Positions 35,676 to 45,313 of a stretch of 64,000 bases of DNA are shown here, in pieces. Made by a program: the position numbers and the translations under genes. Numbering within the stretch: the stretch's first letter is position 1; every line of letters begins with the position of its first letter. The notes beneath the pieces were generated by a model. That model ran no database searches, was not told where the DNA came from, and saw nothing but the letters and a program-made list of their open reading frames with translations. This DNA comes from Bacteroidales bacterium. Its GTDB lineage: Bacteria; Bacteroidota; Bacteroidia; Bacteroidales; UBA3824. The stretch lies in NCBI GenBank assembly GCA_016286055.1, contig JAEERW010000016.1:17657-81656 (forward strand), read 5' to 3'.

Positions 35676-38600
35676 ATGAAACAATTTAAACTATACAACA
35701 AGATTGCAGGCTGGGCGACGTTCACAATTGCGGCTCTCACATACCTGCTCACTATTGAACCCACGGCCAGTTTTTGGGATTGTGGAGAATTTATAGCCAC
35801 GGCTGTAAAATTAGAAGTGGGACACCCACCAGGAGCACCTCTCTGGATGATTATAGGACGTGTGGCAGCGTTGTTCGCATGTGGCGACGTCACAAAAATG
35901 GCAATGATGGTAAACGCCGCAGCGGCTTTGGCAAGCGCGTTCACCGTGCTGTTTCTCTTCTGGAGTATAACACACATAGCCCGCAAACTCATCAACAATA
36001 TATATTATAAAGGTGTAAAAGATGAAAAAAGCATCAGCTACACTATGCACGAAAACGTTATCATGCTTGCAAGCGGCGTGGTGGGTTCGCTCATCTATTG
36101 CTTCTGCGACACGGCATGGTTCTCAGCGGTAGAGGGCGAAGTATACAGTATGTCGAGTTTATTTACTGCTGTGGTATTCTGGTGCATTCTCAAATGGGAG
36201 GAGTGTGCCGACGAAAAATACGCCAACCGCTGGATAATATTAATTTGCTACCTGATGGGATTGTCAATAGGCGTGCACCTGCTCAACCTTTTGGTAATAC
36301 CCGCTATTGTATTTGTATATTACTACAAAAAATACAAAACCACACAACGTGGAACTATCACTGCGTTAGGCATTTCGCTCATATTATTAGTAGCGATACT
36401 TTATGGTATCATTCCACAGTCGGTTAAGATTTCAGCATATTTCGACCTCCTGTTTGTCAACGTCTTTGGAATGAGCTATCTCTCTGGAACATTGTTTTTT
36501 GTGATAGTGCTTGCAGCAGGACTTTCGTTCCTTATATGGTGGAGCCACAAAAAGAAAAAAGTGCTTCTCAACACCATAGCACTTGGCGCGGCAGTAATGT
36601 TTATAGGCTACGGCACATTTGCCATGACTGTAATACGAGCATGCGCTAATCCTCCGATGAATGAGAACAGTCCCGACAACGGATTCAGCCTTCTCTCCTA
36701 CCTCAACCGTGAGCAATATGGCGACTGTCCGCTAATCTACGGCAATTACTACAACGCCGACGTAACAGACCAGATACAGCTTTACACCTACATAGCCCAA
36801 GACGGCAAGTATGTACAAGCCGCCAAAACCAATCCCGAATATGTATATGACGCTGAGCATTGTGGATTCTTTCCACGTATGTACAGTCAAAACCCAAGCC
36901 ATATCTCAGGCTACAAAAGCTGGGCAAACATCGACTCGTCGAATCCTACGCAGCGGCCATCATTCGCCGACAACTTAGCATTCTTCTTTAAATATCAGCT
37001 GGGGCATATGTATTTCCGCTATTTTATGTGGAACTTTTCAGGTCGTCAAAACGACATACAAAGCCACGGTAGCTATATTAATGGCAACTGGATAACCGGA
37101 TTCGATTTTTTAGACAGCCTAAGGCTTGGCGACCAAAGCGACCTTCCCGATCGACTAAAAAACAATCCAGCTCGAAACGCTTACTACCTATTGCCATTGA
37201 TTTTAGGATTTTTGGGCTTGTTTGCTGGATTTAACCACGACCAGAAAAACTGCTTTGTAATATTTCTGTTTTTTATCTTAACAGGTGTAGCCATAGTAGT
37301 TTATCTCAACCAAACGCCGTATCAGCCCCGTGAACGTGACTACGCTTACGCAGGATCATTCTACGCATTTTCCATCTGGTGCGGATTAGGTGTGGCAGGT
37401 ATTTATGCATTTTTCCGACGCAAATTGAGCAAAATTAATATGATGCCAGCAACTGCGATAATCGCAGGCGCCTGCTTGATAGTGCCGATAGAAATGGCAT
37501 GTCAAAACTGGGACGACCACGACCGTTCTAACCGTTACACATGCCGCGATTTTGCTCGCAACTATCTAGAATCGTGCGCACCTAACGCCATACTATTCAC
37601 CTTTGGCGACAACGACACATTCCCGTTGTGGTACGCTCAAGAAGTAGAAGGAATACGAACCGACGTGCGCGTGGTAAACCTTTCGCTTGCCGGCACCGAC
37701 TGGTATTTAAAGCAGACTATGGAGAAAAAATACGATTCCGACCCCGTTGACTTCATAATCAAAGCCGATCAATACGCAGTAAACAAACGCAATGTGGCAC
37801 TTGTGTACACCGACAATCCAACAGTGTATCTCAACGACAAGATATCAAGCAATCCTAAAGAGGTGCAAGAGATTGTAAGCCCATTCTTCAACGAGTTTGT
37901 TAAAACAGTATCAAACAGCAAGTTTCCGCAACTTTACGCCAAAGATTACGAAACCATAACACAATCGCAAGATGCAATATCACCACTGCAATTGATAGCT
38001 TTGGTGCAAACACTCGCAAAAAATCCGACAACCGTGTTTGGCACCAACACCGAAGGTATCAACAACCTCAATGCTAAAGTTCCCACTCTGCTAAAAAAAT
38101 TGTGTGACCTGCCCGCACCAATACAAAGCGTGGTATCGCTACTAGCATCTGACAATGAGAAAGATAAGATACCATTACAATCGGGTGAAACTATCAACTA
38201 TATAGGTTCGCGCAATATTTCTATTCCTGTAAATAAGGAAAACTGCATTGCCAACGGCACACTCAGCGCCAACAATGCCGACCGTGCTGAAGACAAAATA
38301 GTAATCAACATCTCAAAAACTTATTTCCTTAAAAACGACATAGCTGTATTCGACATCATTGCAGCAAACGACTGGAAACGCCCCATCTATTTTGCAGCAA
38401 GCGGTAGCATCGACGATTATTACGGTTTAGACAAATATTTCAGACTTGAAGGATTTGCTTACCGAGTAGTGCCATACACCATCCACAAGGAAGACGAAAC
38501 TGAGGTGGGAGAAGTTGACGGCGACATAATGTACAACAACGTGATGAACAAATTCCGCTGGGGCAATATGGGCAGCGACAAGGTAACTATAGAAGAAAAC

Positions 38601-39014
38601 AATCGCCGCCAAATCAACATCATAGGTATAAGAGAAATGTGTGCTCGCCTTGCAACACAGCTTGTAAAAGAAGGCAAAAAAGAGAAAGCACAAGAGGTGA
38701 TAAACAAATGCTTAGAGATAACACCATCGCATCAGGTATATTACGACCAGTCGATGCTTCCTTTGGTAAACGCTATGTACAATGCCGGAATGGAACAACA
38801 AGCCGCCGAAATATCACAAAAGATTGGCGACGAATACAACAGCATACTCCAGCACTATATCACACTAAAAAACGATGGTATAATCGAAACCCGCGAGGCT
38901 AACATTGGAGTAGCCATTATAGCTCAGCTGGCTCAATACGCTATTATAAACAACCAAGAGACAGCTGCAAATAAACTCAGAGCATTGTACGACAAATACA
39001 GCTCTATGTTTTAA
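35676..39014 (+). CDS. DUF2723 membrane protein (PMT-like glycosyltransferase fold)
   Basis: 1112 residues, in the size range of this Bacteroidota family, which resembles protein O-mannosyltransferases. The N-terminal half has about 12 membrane helices; the first outer loop contains EPTASFWDCGEFIATAVKLEVGHPPGAPLW, the conserved Asp/Glu signature. YQPRERDYAYAGSFYAF and NAILFTFGDNDTFPLWYAQEVEGIRTDVRVVNLSL lie later and mark the family. The C-terminal part (about 700-1112) is soluble and ends in helical, TPR-like repeats (KEGKKEKAQEVINKCLEITPSH). It may glycosylate surface proteins using lipid-linked sugar; this is inferred from fold. A -7 box TATTTTTG (35648-35655) precedes it. Confidence 0.9.
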   Translation: MKQFKLYNKIAGWATFTIAALTYLLTIEPTASFWDCGEFIATAVKLEVGHPPGAPLWMIIGRVAALFACGDVTKMAMMVNAAAALASAFTVLFLFWSITHIARKLINNIYYKGVKDEKSISYTMHENVIMLASGVVGSLIYCFCDTAWFSAVEGEVYSMSSLFTAVVFWCILKWEECADEKYANRWIILICYLMGLSIGVHLLNLLVIPAIVFVYYYKKYKTTQRGTITALGISLILLVAILYGIIPQSVKISAYFDLLFVNVFGMSYLSGTLFFVIVLAAGLSFLIWWSHKKKKVLLNTIALGAAVMFIGYGTFAMTVIRACANPPMNENSPDNGFSLLSYLNREQYGDCPLIYGNYYNADVTDQIQLYTYIAQDGKYVQAAKTNPEYVYDAEHCGFFPRMYSQNPSHISGYKSWANIDSSNPTQRPSFADNLAFFFKYQLGHMYFRYFMWNFSGRQNDIQSHGSYINGNWITGFDFLDSLRLGDQSDLPDRLKNNPARNAYYLLPLILGFLGLFAGFNHDQKNCFVIFLFFILTGVAIVVYLNQTPYQPRERDYAYAGSFYAFSIWCGLGVAGIYAFFRRKLSKINMMPATAIIAGACLIVPIEMACQNWDDHDRSNRYTCRDFARNYLESCAPNAILFTFGDNDTFPLWYAQEVEGIRTDVRVVNLSLAGTDWYLKQTMEKKYDSDPVDFIIKADQYAVNKRNVALVYTDNPTVYLNDKISSNPKEVQEIVSPFFNEFVKTVSNSKFPQLYAKDYETITQSQDAISPLQLIALVQTLAKNPTTVFGTNTEGINNLNAKVPTLLKKLCDLPAPIQSVVSLLASDNEKDKIPLQSGETINYIGSRNISIPVNKENCIANGTLSANNADRAEDKIVINISKTYFLKNDIAVFDIIAANDWKRPIYFAASGSIDDYYGLDKYFRLEGFAYRVVPYTIHKEDETEVGEVDGDIMYNNVMNKFRWGNMGSDKVTIEENNRRQINIIGIREMCARLATQLVKEGKKEKAQEVINKCLEITPSHQVYYDQSMLPLVNAMYNAGMEQQAAEISQKIGDEYNSILQHYITLKNDGIIETREANIGVAIIAQLAQYAIINNQETAANKLRALYDKYSSMF

Positions 39015-39069
39015 AACAGATTCCAATTCTTTTAGTTTTCATAATTTTTAATGTTTTTTTTACCCCAAA

Positions 39070-39103
39070 AAGGGACTGATGCGAATCGGTCCCTTATTTT
39101 TTT
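39070..39103 (+). terminator. terminator after the DUF2723 gene
   Basis: AAGGGAC-TGAT pairs with ATCG-GTCCCTT and is followed by ATTTTTTTATTT. Confidence 0.85.
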
Positions 39104-39157
39104 ATTTCCACAAAAAACACTTTATTTGCAAAGCAAAAAACATATAAAGTTACATCT

Positions 39158-40138
39158 ATGGAAAACAACAATACCGAAATCACACATAATCCTCAGCCCC
39201 TATTTTCAAGGGCGTTTGCATACGATGGCAGAATCCGACGCTTAGAATATTGCCTGTCGTTTGTAATAGGTGTAATTATAGTAATGGCCACAGTATATCT
39301 GCCTGAATATATCTACACCATGGAATTAAAGAGCAGTGTAAATGCAAATAAGCCATTATTTCTATTAGAAAGGTCAACTACAATGATGTTTGTAAATCTT
39401 CTATGCGAATGGATATATTGCATCACTTGTTGGTTTATGTTGGCACAGAGCACAAAACGATGCCACGATATAGGAGAAACTGGATGGATGCAGTTCATCC
39501 CTATTTATAACCTAAAACTATTCTTTGTAAAAAGCAACAGCGACGTTAATCGCTACGGCTACCCTCCAAAAAAAAGAATAAGTGTTGACAGTAATTTGAT
39601 CCATAAGAATATCATTAAAGAAAATAATACTTTGGTTACCGTTTATCTTTTGGTGATGATTTTCTTACATAGCGACTTATTAACCCAAATAGCACAATTT
39701 ATAAGAACCTCAGATATCTTCCACTATATTTCATTTATGGATTTGTTAATACTATTAATATATAATAGTATTAAATTTATTTCCCTAATTGGATTTGTTT
39801 TGGTGTTTCACTACAAGAAAATTGGATTTTACATCGCCACTATGGCAAGCTCCATTTTACTTTTGATCAGTGTTTATTATACATCGGATAGTTCATCCGA
39901 AGAATCGATAGGATTATATCAAATATTTTTATGGACTTTCCGCATTATAGGTTCATTCGGCTTCTTAGCACTCTTTCCAATACTCAACATTAGGAAAAAC
40001 GGAGAATCTGTTTGGGAAAAAATGGAGCCAAGTTTAAATAATACCGATTGGAAATCATTCCTCCTATATTTATTCACATTTCAAATAGCGATGCTGTTCG
40101 AATATTTAGCTCATATACTCTTTCGTATCCTAAATTAA
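39158..40138 (+). CDS. DUF805-family membrane protein
   Basis: 326 residues with about seven membrane segments. The N-terminus carries the DUF805 mark PLFSRAFAYDGRIRRLEYCLSFVIG, followed by STKRCHDIGETGWMQFIPIYNLKLFFV, the second conserved block (RxHD-x-x-x-x-GW). This is a membrane module of unknown function. The copy is longer than the usual 110-150-residue DUF805 proteins and has additional C-terminal helices that I cannot assign. No operon partner: a terminator lies before it and a promoter-like box after it. Confidence 0.85.
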   Translation: MENNNTEITHNPQPLFSRAFAYDGRIRRLEYCLSFVIGVIIVMATVYLPEYIYTMELKSSVNANKPLFLLERSTTMMFVNLLCEWIYCITCWFMLAQSTKRCHDIGETGWMQFIPIYNLKLFFVKSNSDVNRYGYPPKKRISVDSNLIHKNIIKENNTLVTVYLLVMIFLHSDLLTQIAQFIRTSDIFHYISFMDLLILLIYNSIKFISLIGFVLVFHYKKIGFYIATMASSILLLISVYYTSDSSSEESIGLYQIFLWTFRIIGSFGFLALFPILNIRKNGESVWEKMEPSLNNTDWKSFLLYLFTFQIAMLFEYLAHILFRILN

Positions 40139-40228
40139 TAAATCAAACCTTGATTCTAAGACAAAAAAAACAATGTAAATTATTGTTAATTATTGCAATT
40201 ATAGTGTAGGTTTTTCAAAAATGTAATG

Positions 40229-40236
40229 TATCTTTG
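40229..40236 (+). promoter_or_regulatory. -7 box of the DUF5686 gene
   Basis: TATCTTTG, 36 nt before the ATG at 40273; no clear -33 element. It overlaps a TTG that opens the frame earlier, which argues for the ATG start. Confidence 0.45.
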
Positions 40237-40272
40237 CATCCTGAAATCGGGCAGGAAAAAACAAACAAAAAA

Positions 40273-42735
40273 ATGAAAAACCTTAACAAGATTAACCTAT
40301 TGACCGCCCTTCTGCTTATTGCATCGAGTCTTTCGGCTCAGACCAAAGTCAGGGGGATAGTTACCGATGCGTCCACAGGTGAACCATTGCCGTTTGCCAA
40401 CGTGGTTTTGGTGGGTACCACAGTAGGAACTATCACCGACCCCGAAGGCAACTACAATCTGCAAACAAACCAAAAATGCGATTCCATTTCGTTCTCGATG
40501 CTCGGCTACCAAACCTACACATTGCCAATATCATCAGGTTCATATCAAGAAATCAACGTACAGCTGATTCAAGGCGACCTTATGCTCAACGAAATAGTGA
40601 TACACCCAGGCGAAAATCCTGCTTGGCGTATTATGCGCAACGTGGAGGCCAACCGCAAAAAAAACAATCCCGACAAGCTACAAAGCTACAAGTTTCAGTG
40701 TTACAACAAGATGGAAATCGACCTCAACAACGTCAAAGACGGCCTAACTAAAAAGGGCGTTATGAAAAACTTTGACTTTGTGATGAACTACGCCGACACA
40801 TCAGCCGAAACTGGAAAAGTTTTTCTTCCTGTGTTTATAACAGAAACACTTTCAGATGTTTACTGCAAATCATCTCCACTAAAAAAGAAAGAGGTGATAA
40901 CCGCAAGCAGAGTATCTGGCGTTGAAAGTAGCAACGTGTCACAGTTTACCGGACAAATGTTTATCGATGTTAATATCTACAAAAACTACATCCCCGCATT
41001 TGGACACGAATTTGTATCACCTGTATCAGACTATTGGAAAGCCAATTACAAATATTATCTATTGGATTCGCTCTACGAAGACGGGCACTACCTTTATCAT
41101 TTGGCCTTTAAACCAAAACGCAAACAGGAATTTACATTCAACGGCGAACTCTGGATCAACGACTCTACCTGGGCTGTAAAAAAAGTTAAGGCAAAATTAA
41201 GCAACGGTGTAAACATCAACTTTGTAAACGACCTTAATATTACACAAGAATACGCCTTTGTAGATTCAGTATGGTTTTTACAAAAAGAAGAGCTATTTGT
41301 AGACTTCAACCTCGCCGACAGCACAATGGGATTTTTTGGACGCCGCACCGTATCGCGCAAGAATATCGAAATAAATCCAGAATTTGAACCCGGCACATTT
41401 TCGGCATCTGCCAACGACGAAACCATAGTTCTCGACGATGCGCTCAATCACGACACCGCTTTTTGGAACACCGAACGACACGAAAAACTCACCCAAAAAG
41501 AACAAGACATATACATAATGGTAGATTCCATCAAGGAAGTACCTATTTTTCATACCATTACAAACACAATCAATATGTTTGTAACAGGATATTGGACACA
41601 CTCTTGGTGGGAAATGGGTCCATATTTCAAATTCTATAGCCACAATCCTATAGAGGGTCACAGATTTCGTTTTGGAGGTCGCACCAGCAACCAATTCAGC
41701 ACCGACATTATGTTTAATGCCCATATTGCATACGGCACAAGAGACCAGAAATTTAAATATGGCGGCGGATTCATGTATATGGTAAACAAAAATCCGCGTA
41801 GGGTAATTGAAATGCAGTATAAATACGACTACGAGCAACTTGGACAGTCGATCAATGCTTTTTCGGAAGACAATATCCTTTCAAACCTTTTGGCACGTCG
41901 CGAAAACGACCATCTGTTGCTTGTTCAGGAACTTTATTACAACTACGAACACGAATATTTTCAAGGCTTTTCAAACACTGTGGGCGGAAAATACCGCAAG
42001 TTATACCCATCGGAGGTGATACCGTTTAGAAACGAAGTGTTGCAAACCGATATGAAAAACATAACAAGTTTTGAAATAAGCCTCAACACCCATTTCTGTT
42101 ACAACGAAAAATTTGTGGCAGGAGAGTTTCTGCGCCGAAGCATGTCGAGCGATTATCCAGCACTCGATATCACCGCTACCATAGGTTTTTGGAACAACAA
42201 AGGCAGCTACGACCATTATTTCAGAATTACCTCGTCTATACAACAACAGGTGTCAATAAGTCCAATAGGAAAGCTCAAATATCTTATTGAGGCTGGCAAA
42301 ATAATTGGCACAGTGCCATTTCCGCTGCTAAAACTACACGAAGGCAACGAAACATACGCATTCGACACATACGCCTTCAATATGATGAACCTCTACGAGT
42401 TTGCCTCCGACACATACCTAAGCGCAACGCTCGAACACCATTTCAACGGATTTTTCCTCAACCGCATTCCCCTTATGCGCAAACTCAAATGGCGCGAAGT
42501 AGCTTACGCCAAAGGACTTGTGGGCGACATTTCTGATAATAACAGCCGCGAAAACGCACTTCTCGACTTTCCGTCAACACTCGGCGATGTAAACAAACCA
42601 TACGCGGAAGTGGGTGTGGGAATAGAAAACATATTCAAATTTTTCCGCGTAGACGCTATCTGGCGACTCACTCACTTAGACAATCCTGACATCACCAAAT
42701 TTGCCATTATGTGCAAGGTGCAATGCTATTTTTAA
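40273..42735 (+). CDS. outer-membrane protein with carboxypeptidase-like domain (DUF5686)
   Basis: 820 residues from the ATG at 40273. The signal peptide ends SSLSAQ. A CarboxypepD_reg-like beta-sandwich follows (TKVRGIVTDASTGEPLPFANVVLVGTTVGTITDPEGNYNL, about 25-105). Then comes the DUF5686 region (GENPAWRIMRNVEANRKKNNPDKLQSYKFQCYNKMEIDLNNV) and a long barrel-like C-terminal part (for example FRFGGRTSNQFSTDIMFNAHIAYGTRDQKFKYGGGF) ending FAIMCKVQCYF. Such proteins are abundant in the phylum and their function is unknown; an outer-membrane transport or assembly role is likely. Own promoter; 76 nt before the subtilase gene. Confidence 0.9.
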   Translation: MKNLNKINLLTALLLIASSLSAQTKVRGIVTDASTGEPLPFANVVLVGTTVGTITDPEGNYNLQTNQKCDSISFSMLGYQTYTLPISSGSYQEINVQLIQGDLMLNEIVIHPGENPAWRIMRNVEANRKKNNPDKLQSYKFQCYNKMEIDLNNVKDGLTKKGVMKNFDFVMNYADTSAETGKVFLPVFITETLSDVYCKSSPLKKKEVITASRVSGVESSNVSQFTGQMFIDVNIYKNYIPAFGHEFVSPVSDYWKANYKYYLLDSLYEDGHYLYHLAFKPKRKQEFTFNGELWINDSTWAVKKVKAKLSNGVNINFVNDLNITQEYAFVDSVWFLQKEELFVDFNLADSTMGFFGRRTVSRKNIEINPEFEPGTFSASANDETIVLDDALNHDTAFWNTERHEKLTQKEQDIYIMVDSIKEVPIFHTITNTINMFVTGYWTHSWWEMGPYFKFYSHNPIEGHRFRFGGRTSNQFSTDIMFNAHIAYGTRDQKFKYGGGFMYMVNKNPRRVIEMQYKYDYEQLGQSINAFSEDNILSNLLARRENDHLLLVQELYYNYEHEYFQGFSNTVGGKYRKLYPSEVIPFRNEVLQTDMKNITSFEISLNTHFCYNEKFVAGEFLRRSMSSDYPALDITATIGFWNNKGSYDHYFRITSSIQQQVSISPIGKLKYLIEAGKIIGTVPFPLLKLHEGNETYAFDTYAFNMMNLYEFASDTYLSATLEHHFNGFFLNRIPLMRKLKWREVAYAKGLVGDISDNNSRENALLDFPSTLGDVNKPYAEVGVGIENIFKFFRVDAIWRLTHLDNPDITKFAIMCKVQCYF

Positions 42736-42811
42736 AAAAATCCCAAAAAAATACACATTATATTATTTTTTTGTTGTATCTTTAAGCGCAATTTTATAAG
42801 CGCATAATCCG

Positions 42812-45280
42812 ATGGCAACAAAAAAGATTATCAATACTGCAGATTTGCACAAATACCGACCGCTAATATGGTACGGTGAACCTGTTCACGCAAGGTTTTC
42901 ACAATTGGAAACCATATTACGTAACGGGTTAGGCGAGTTTTACGCCGACTTTTTGGCAGAACCACTCATTACTTCAGGACAAGCAAGATGGATGAGCGCA
43001 GCCGTGCCAAACGGGGTACCATTTACCCAACTCGAGCCTCAGAAACAAGAAATGGCAAGAGTGTCGCTTCAAAATATCCTCAACAAAATCAAAAACTTTG
43101 CGCAAGAACTATTACAAGCCGACGACCCTCATCAAAAAGAGCTCGGAGAACTATTGCTACTATCCATCGAAGTTCCTTCGCTCGACACTGTAATTGTTGA
43201 CAACGAACGCATAGTGCTCACTATATGGGGATTCAGCAGTGAAGAATCTCAAAAAGTCAATTTCAAACTCGATGCTAAAATTGAAAAACCGGTGAATCCT
43301 GCGGTAGCCTCAGTGCCGCTATCAACACCAGCTCCCCCTACCCCACCCGAGCCGGAAACAACCACACAGCCAGAACAAGTGGAGCAACCCACTCCGCCAC
43401 CGCCGCCCACTATGCAGACACAGAGCGCAGGTGCAACACCTCCACCCCCACCGCCCCCACCGCCAACTAACAATAGCGGCAAGAAAAAAGGTCTTCCAGG
43501 ATGGCTTTGGTTCTTGTTAGGACTTCTGCTTGCTCTCCTACTAGTTTGGCTCTACTTCCATTTTTTCGGTAAGCCCGATCCTAAGGACGAGGGCAACAAC
43601 AACCAAACCGAGAACAACGACCCGACGAATCCGGGCGACTACACCAACATTCTACCCGAAAACCCTAACATCATACCGCCTATCGACACCACTCGTGTGA
43701 TAGTAGACCCCGACGACCCTGGTCAGCGTCGCGTATTCTCCGACAAGGTGAACATCGCTCTCAACAAAGGTGTCAACCCGCTGACATTTGCTCAAAAACT
43801 CCACGACCAATATGCCGAGGAACTGAAAATCGTATATTGCGACACCGTGATCAAACTGATGCAAGTGGAAACCCCCGAAGGCCAATGGAAAGAGTGGATG
43901 ACAAAGCTCAAAGCTATGGACGAGGTTAAGCTGGCATTTTCTAACACAATGTTTTCGAGCGAATACAAAGCCTCAGACCCAGCATTTAGCGACGCAAAAA
44001 AATCGTGGTATTTTGAAATGGTTCAGGCTTACAAAGCTTGGGATATCACCAGAGGTGATCCAAACGTAATTGTGGCTGTTGTTGACAACGGTTTCGATCT
44101 CACCCATCCCGAAATCAAAGACAAAATTGTTTCGCCCTACGACATCACCACAGGAAGCTCCACAGTAAAACCCTGCGGAGGCGAAGGCAACGAACACGGC
44201 ACGCACGTGGCAGGCACAGCAGTAGGCAGTAGCGACAACGGACAAGGATTGTGCGGCATCGCTCCCAACTGCAAACTTATGCCTATCAAGATAGCCGACG
44301 AATACGGCAATATGCAAACAATTTCGGTGGTGGCAGGCATACTCTACGCCATTCACCACAACGCCAAAGTGGTGAACCTTTCGCTTGGAACATATTTTGG
44401 CGAAGATATAGTATCGATGCCCACAAGCCAGCAAAACCAGTTGGCACACAACGAATATGCCGACGAAGCCGCATTTTGGAGCGACCTTTTCCAGTTTGGA
44501 CTCGACGAAGACATAGTGCTTGTGATAGCGGCAGGCAACCAAAACATTATCACAGGCATCGACCCCTTTGCACGTTCGCCCAAAACCCTCACCGTTTCGG
44601 CATTTCAAAAAGGCGGCAAACCCAAAGCTGAATTTAGCAACCACGGAGAGTTTGCCACCATCTCGGCACCGGGCGTGGATATTTACAGCAGCGTTCCAGG
44701 AGCAAAGTTTGAATACTTAGACGGCACAAGTATGGCAAGCCCAATAGTGGCAGGTGCGGCAGCATTAATGCGTTCGGCACATCCGCACATCAAAGCCGAA
44801 GACATAGTGGCTATATTGAAAAAGACCGCCAAACCGCTCAACAGCACACCCAAGATAGGACCGCTGCTGCAAATTGAAGACGCACTGAAAAGTCCCGGCG
44901 GAGTACTCATCATTCCCGACAACGCCACCAATGCCGACTTTGCGCAGGGCAAGTGGAAATCTACCACCGACCTCTACTCCACCAAAGACTCGGTAGATAT
45001 TATGCTCTACTTTACCTTAGAAAACGGTGGGAAAGGCACTATCACCTATTCACAATCCGACGGCAAAGATTTCCGAGCACCGCTTACCGTAACATTTGAA
45101 AACGGCAAATTGGTGATGGTGCAAAACAGCGAAGCTACCAACGATGACTATCCTGACGACGGATACCACCCATACAAGTTCACCTGCAGCCAAGACGGCA
45201 ACAAAACCGACGGAGCCAACTGCAAAGCAGAATACGAGGGCGAACCAAACGTTGGATTCAAAATGATAAAAATACTTTAA
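42812..45280 (+). CDS. membrane-anchored subtilisin-like protease with WGF-type N-domain
   Basis: 822 residues, no signal peptide. Residues about 10-140 form a helical domain that recurs in the next two genes, ending IVLTIWGFSSE. A Pro-rich linker (about 170-222) leads to one membrane helix (about 227-251), so the N-domain should be inside and the rest outside. A pro-domain-like part (about 305-385) precedes the S8 protease: Asp425 (VVDNGFDLTHPE), His462 (NEHGTHVAGTA), Asn576 (AAGNQN) and Ser640 (GTSMASPIVAGAAALM), a complete triad. About 125 C-terminal residues are unassigned (CSQDGNKTDGANCKAEYEGEP). It is first of four adjacent genes of similar plan (next ATG after 33 nt). Likely processes an extracytoplasmic partner. 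Confidence 0.9.
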   Translation: MATKKIINTADLHKYRPLIWYGEPVHARFSQLETILRNGLGEFYADFLAEPLITSGQARWMSAAVPNGVPFTQLEPQKQEMARVSLQNILNKIKNFAQELLQADDPHQKELGELLLLSIEVPSLDTVIVDNERIVLTIWGFSSEESQKVNFKLDAKIEKPVNPAVASVPLSTPAPPTPPEPETTTQPEQVEQPTPPPPPTMQTQSAGATPPPPPPPPPTNNSGKKKGLPGWLWFLLGLLLALLLVWLYFHFFGKPDPKDEGNNNQTENNDPTNPGDYTNILPENPNIIPPIDTTRVIVDPDDPGQRRVFSDKVNIALNKGVNPLTFAQKLHDQYAEELKIVYCDTVIKLMQVETPEGQWKEWMTKLKAMDEVKLAFSNTMFSSEYKASDPAFSDAKKSWYFEMVQAYKAWDITRGDPNVIVAVVDNGFDLTHPEIKDKIVSPYDITTGSSTVKPCGGEGNEHGTHVAGTAVGSSDNGQGLCGIAPNCKLMPIKIADEYGNMQTISVVAGILYAIHHNAKVVNLSLGTYFGEDIVSMPTSQQNQLAHNEYADEAAFWSDLFQFGLDEDIVLVIAAGNQNIITGIDPFARSPKTLTVSAFQKGGKPKAEFSNHGEFATISAPGVDIYSSVPGAKFEYLDGTSMASPIVAGAAALMRSAHPHIKAEDIVAILKKTAKPLNSTPKIGPLLQIEDALKSPGGVLIIPDNATNADFAQGKWKSTTDLYSTKDSVDIMLYFTLENGGKGTITYSQSDGKDFRAPLTVTFENGKLVMVQNSEATNDDYPDDGYHPYKFTCSQDGNKTDGANCKAEYEGEPNVGFKMIKIL

Positions 45281-45313
45281 AACACAAACATACAAGAAAA
45301 ACTGATAAACGCA

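Noticed and set aside
40234..40272. TTG start of the DUF5686 gene
   Set aside because: It overlaps the -7 box and would put 13 polar residues before the signal peptide.
43973..44644. 223-residue minus-strand frame inside the subtilase gene
   Set aside because: Antisense shadow of a conserved gene, with no family motifs.
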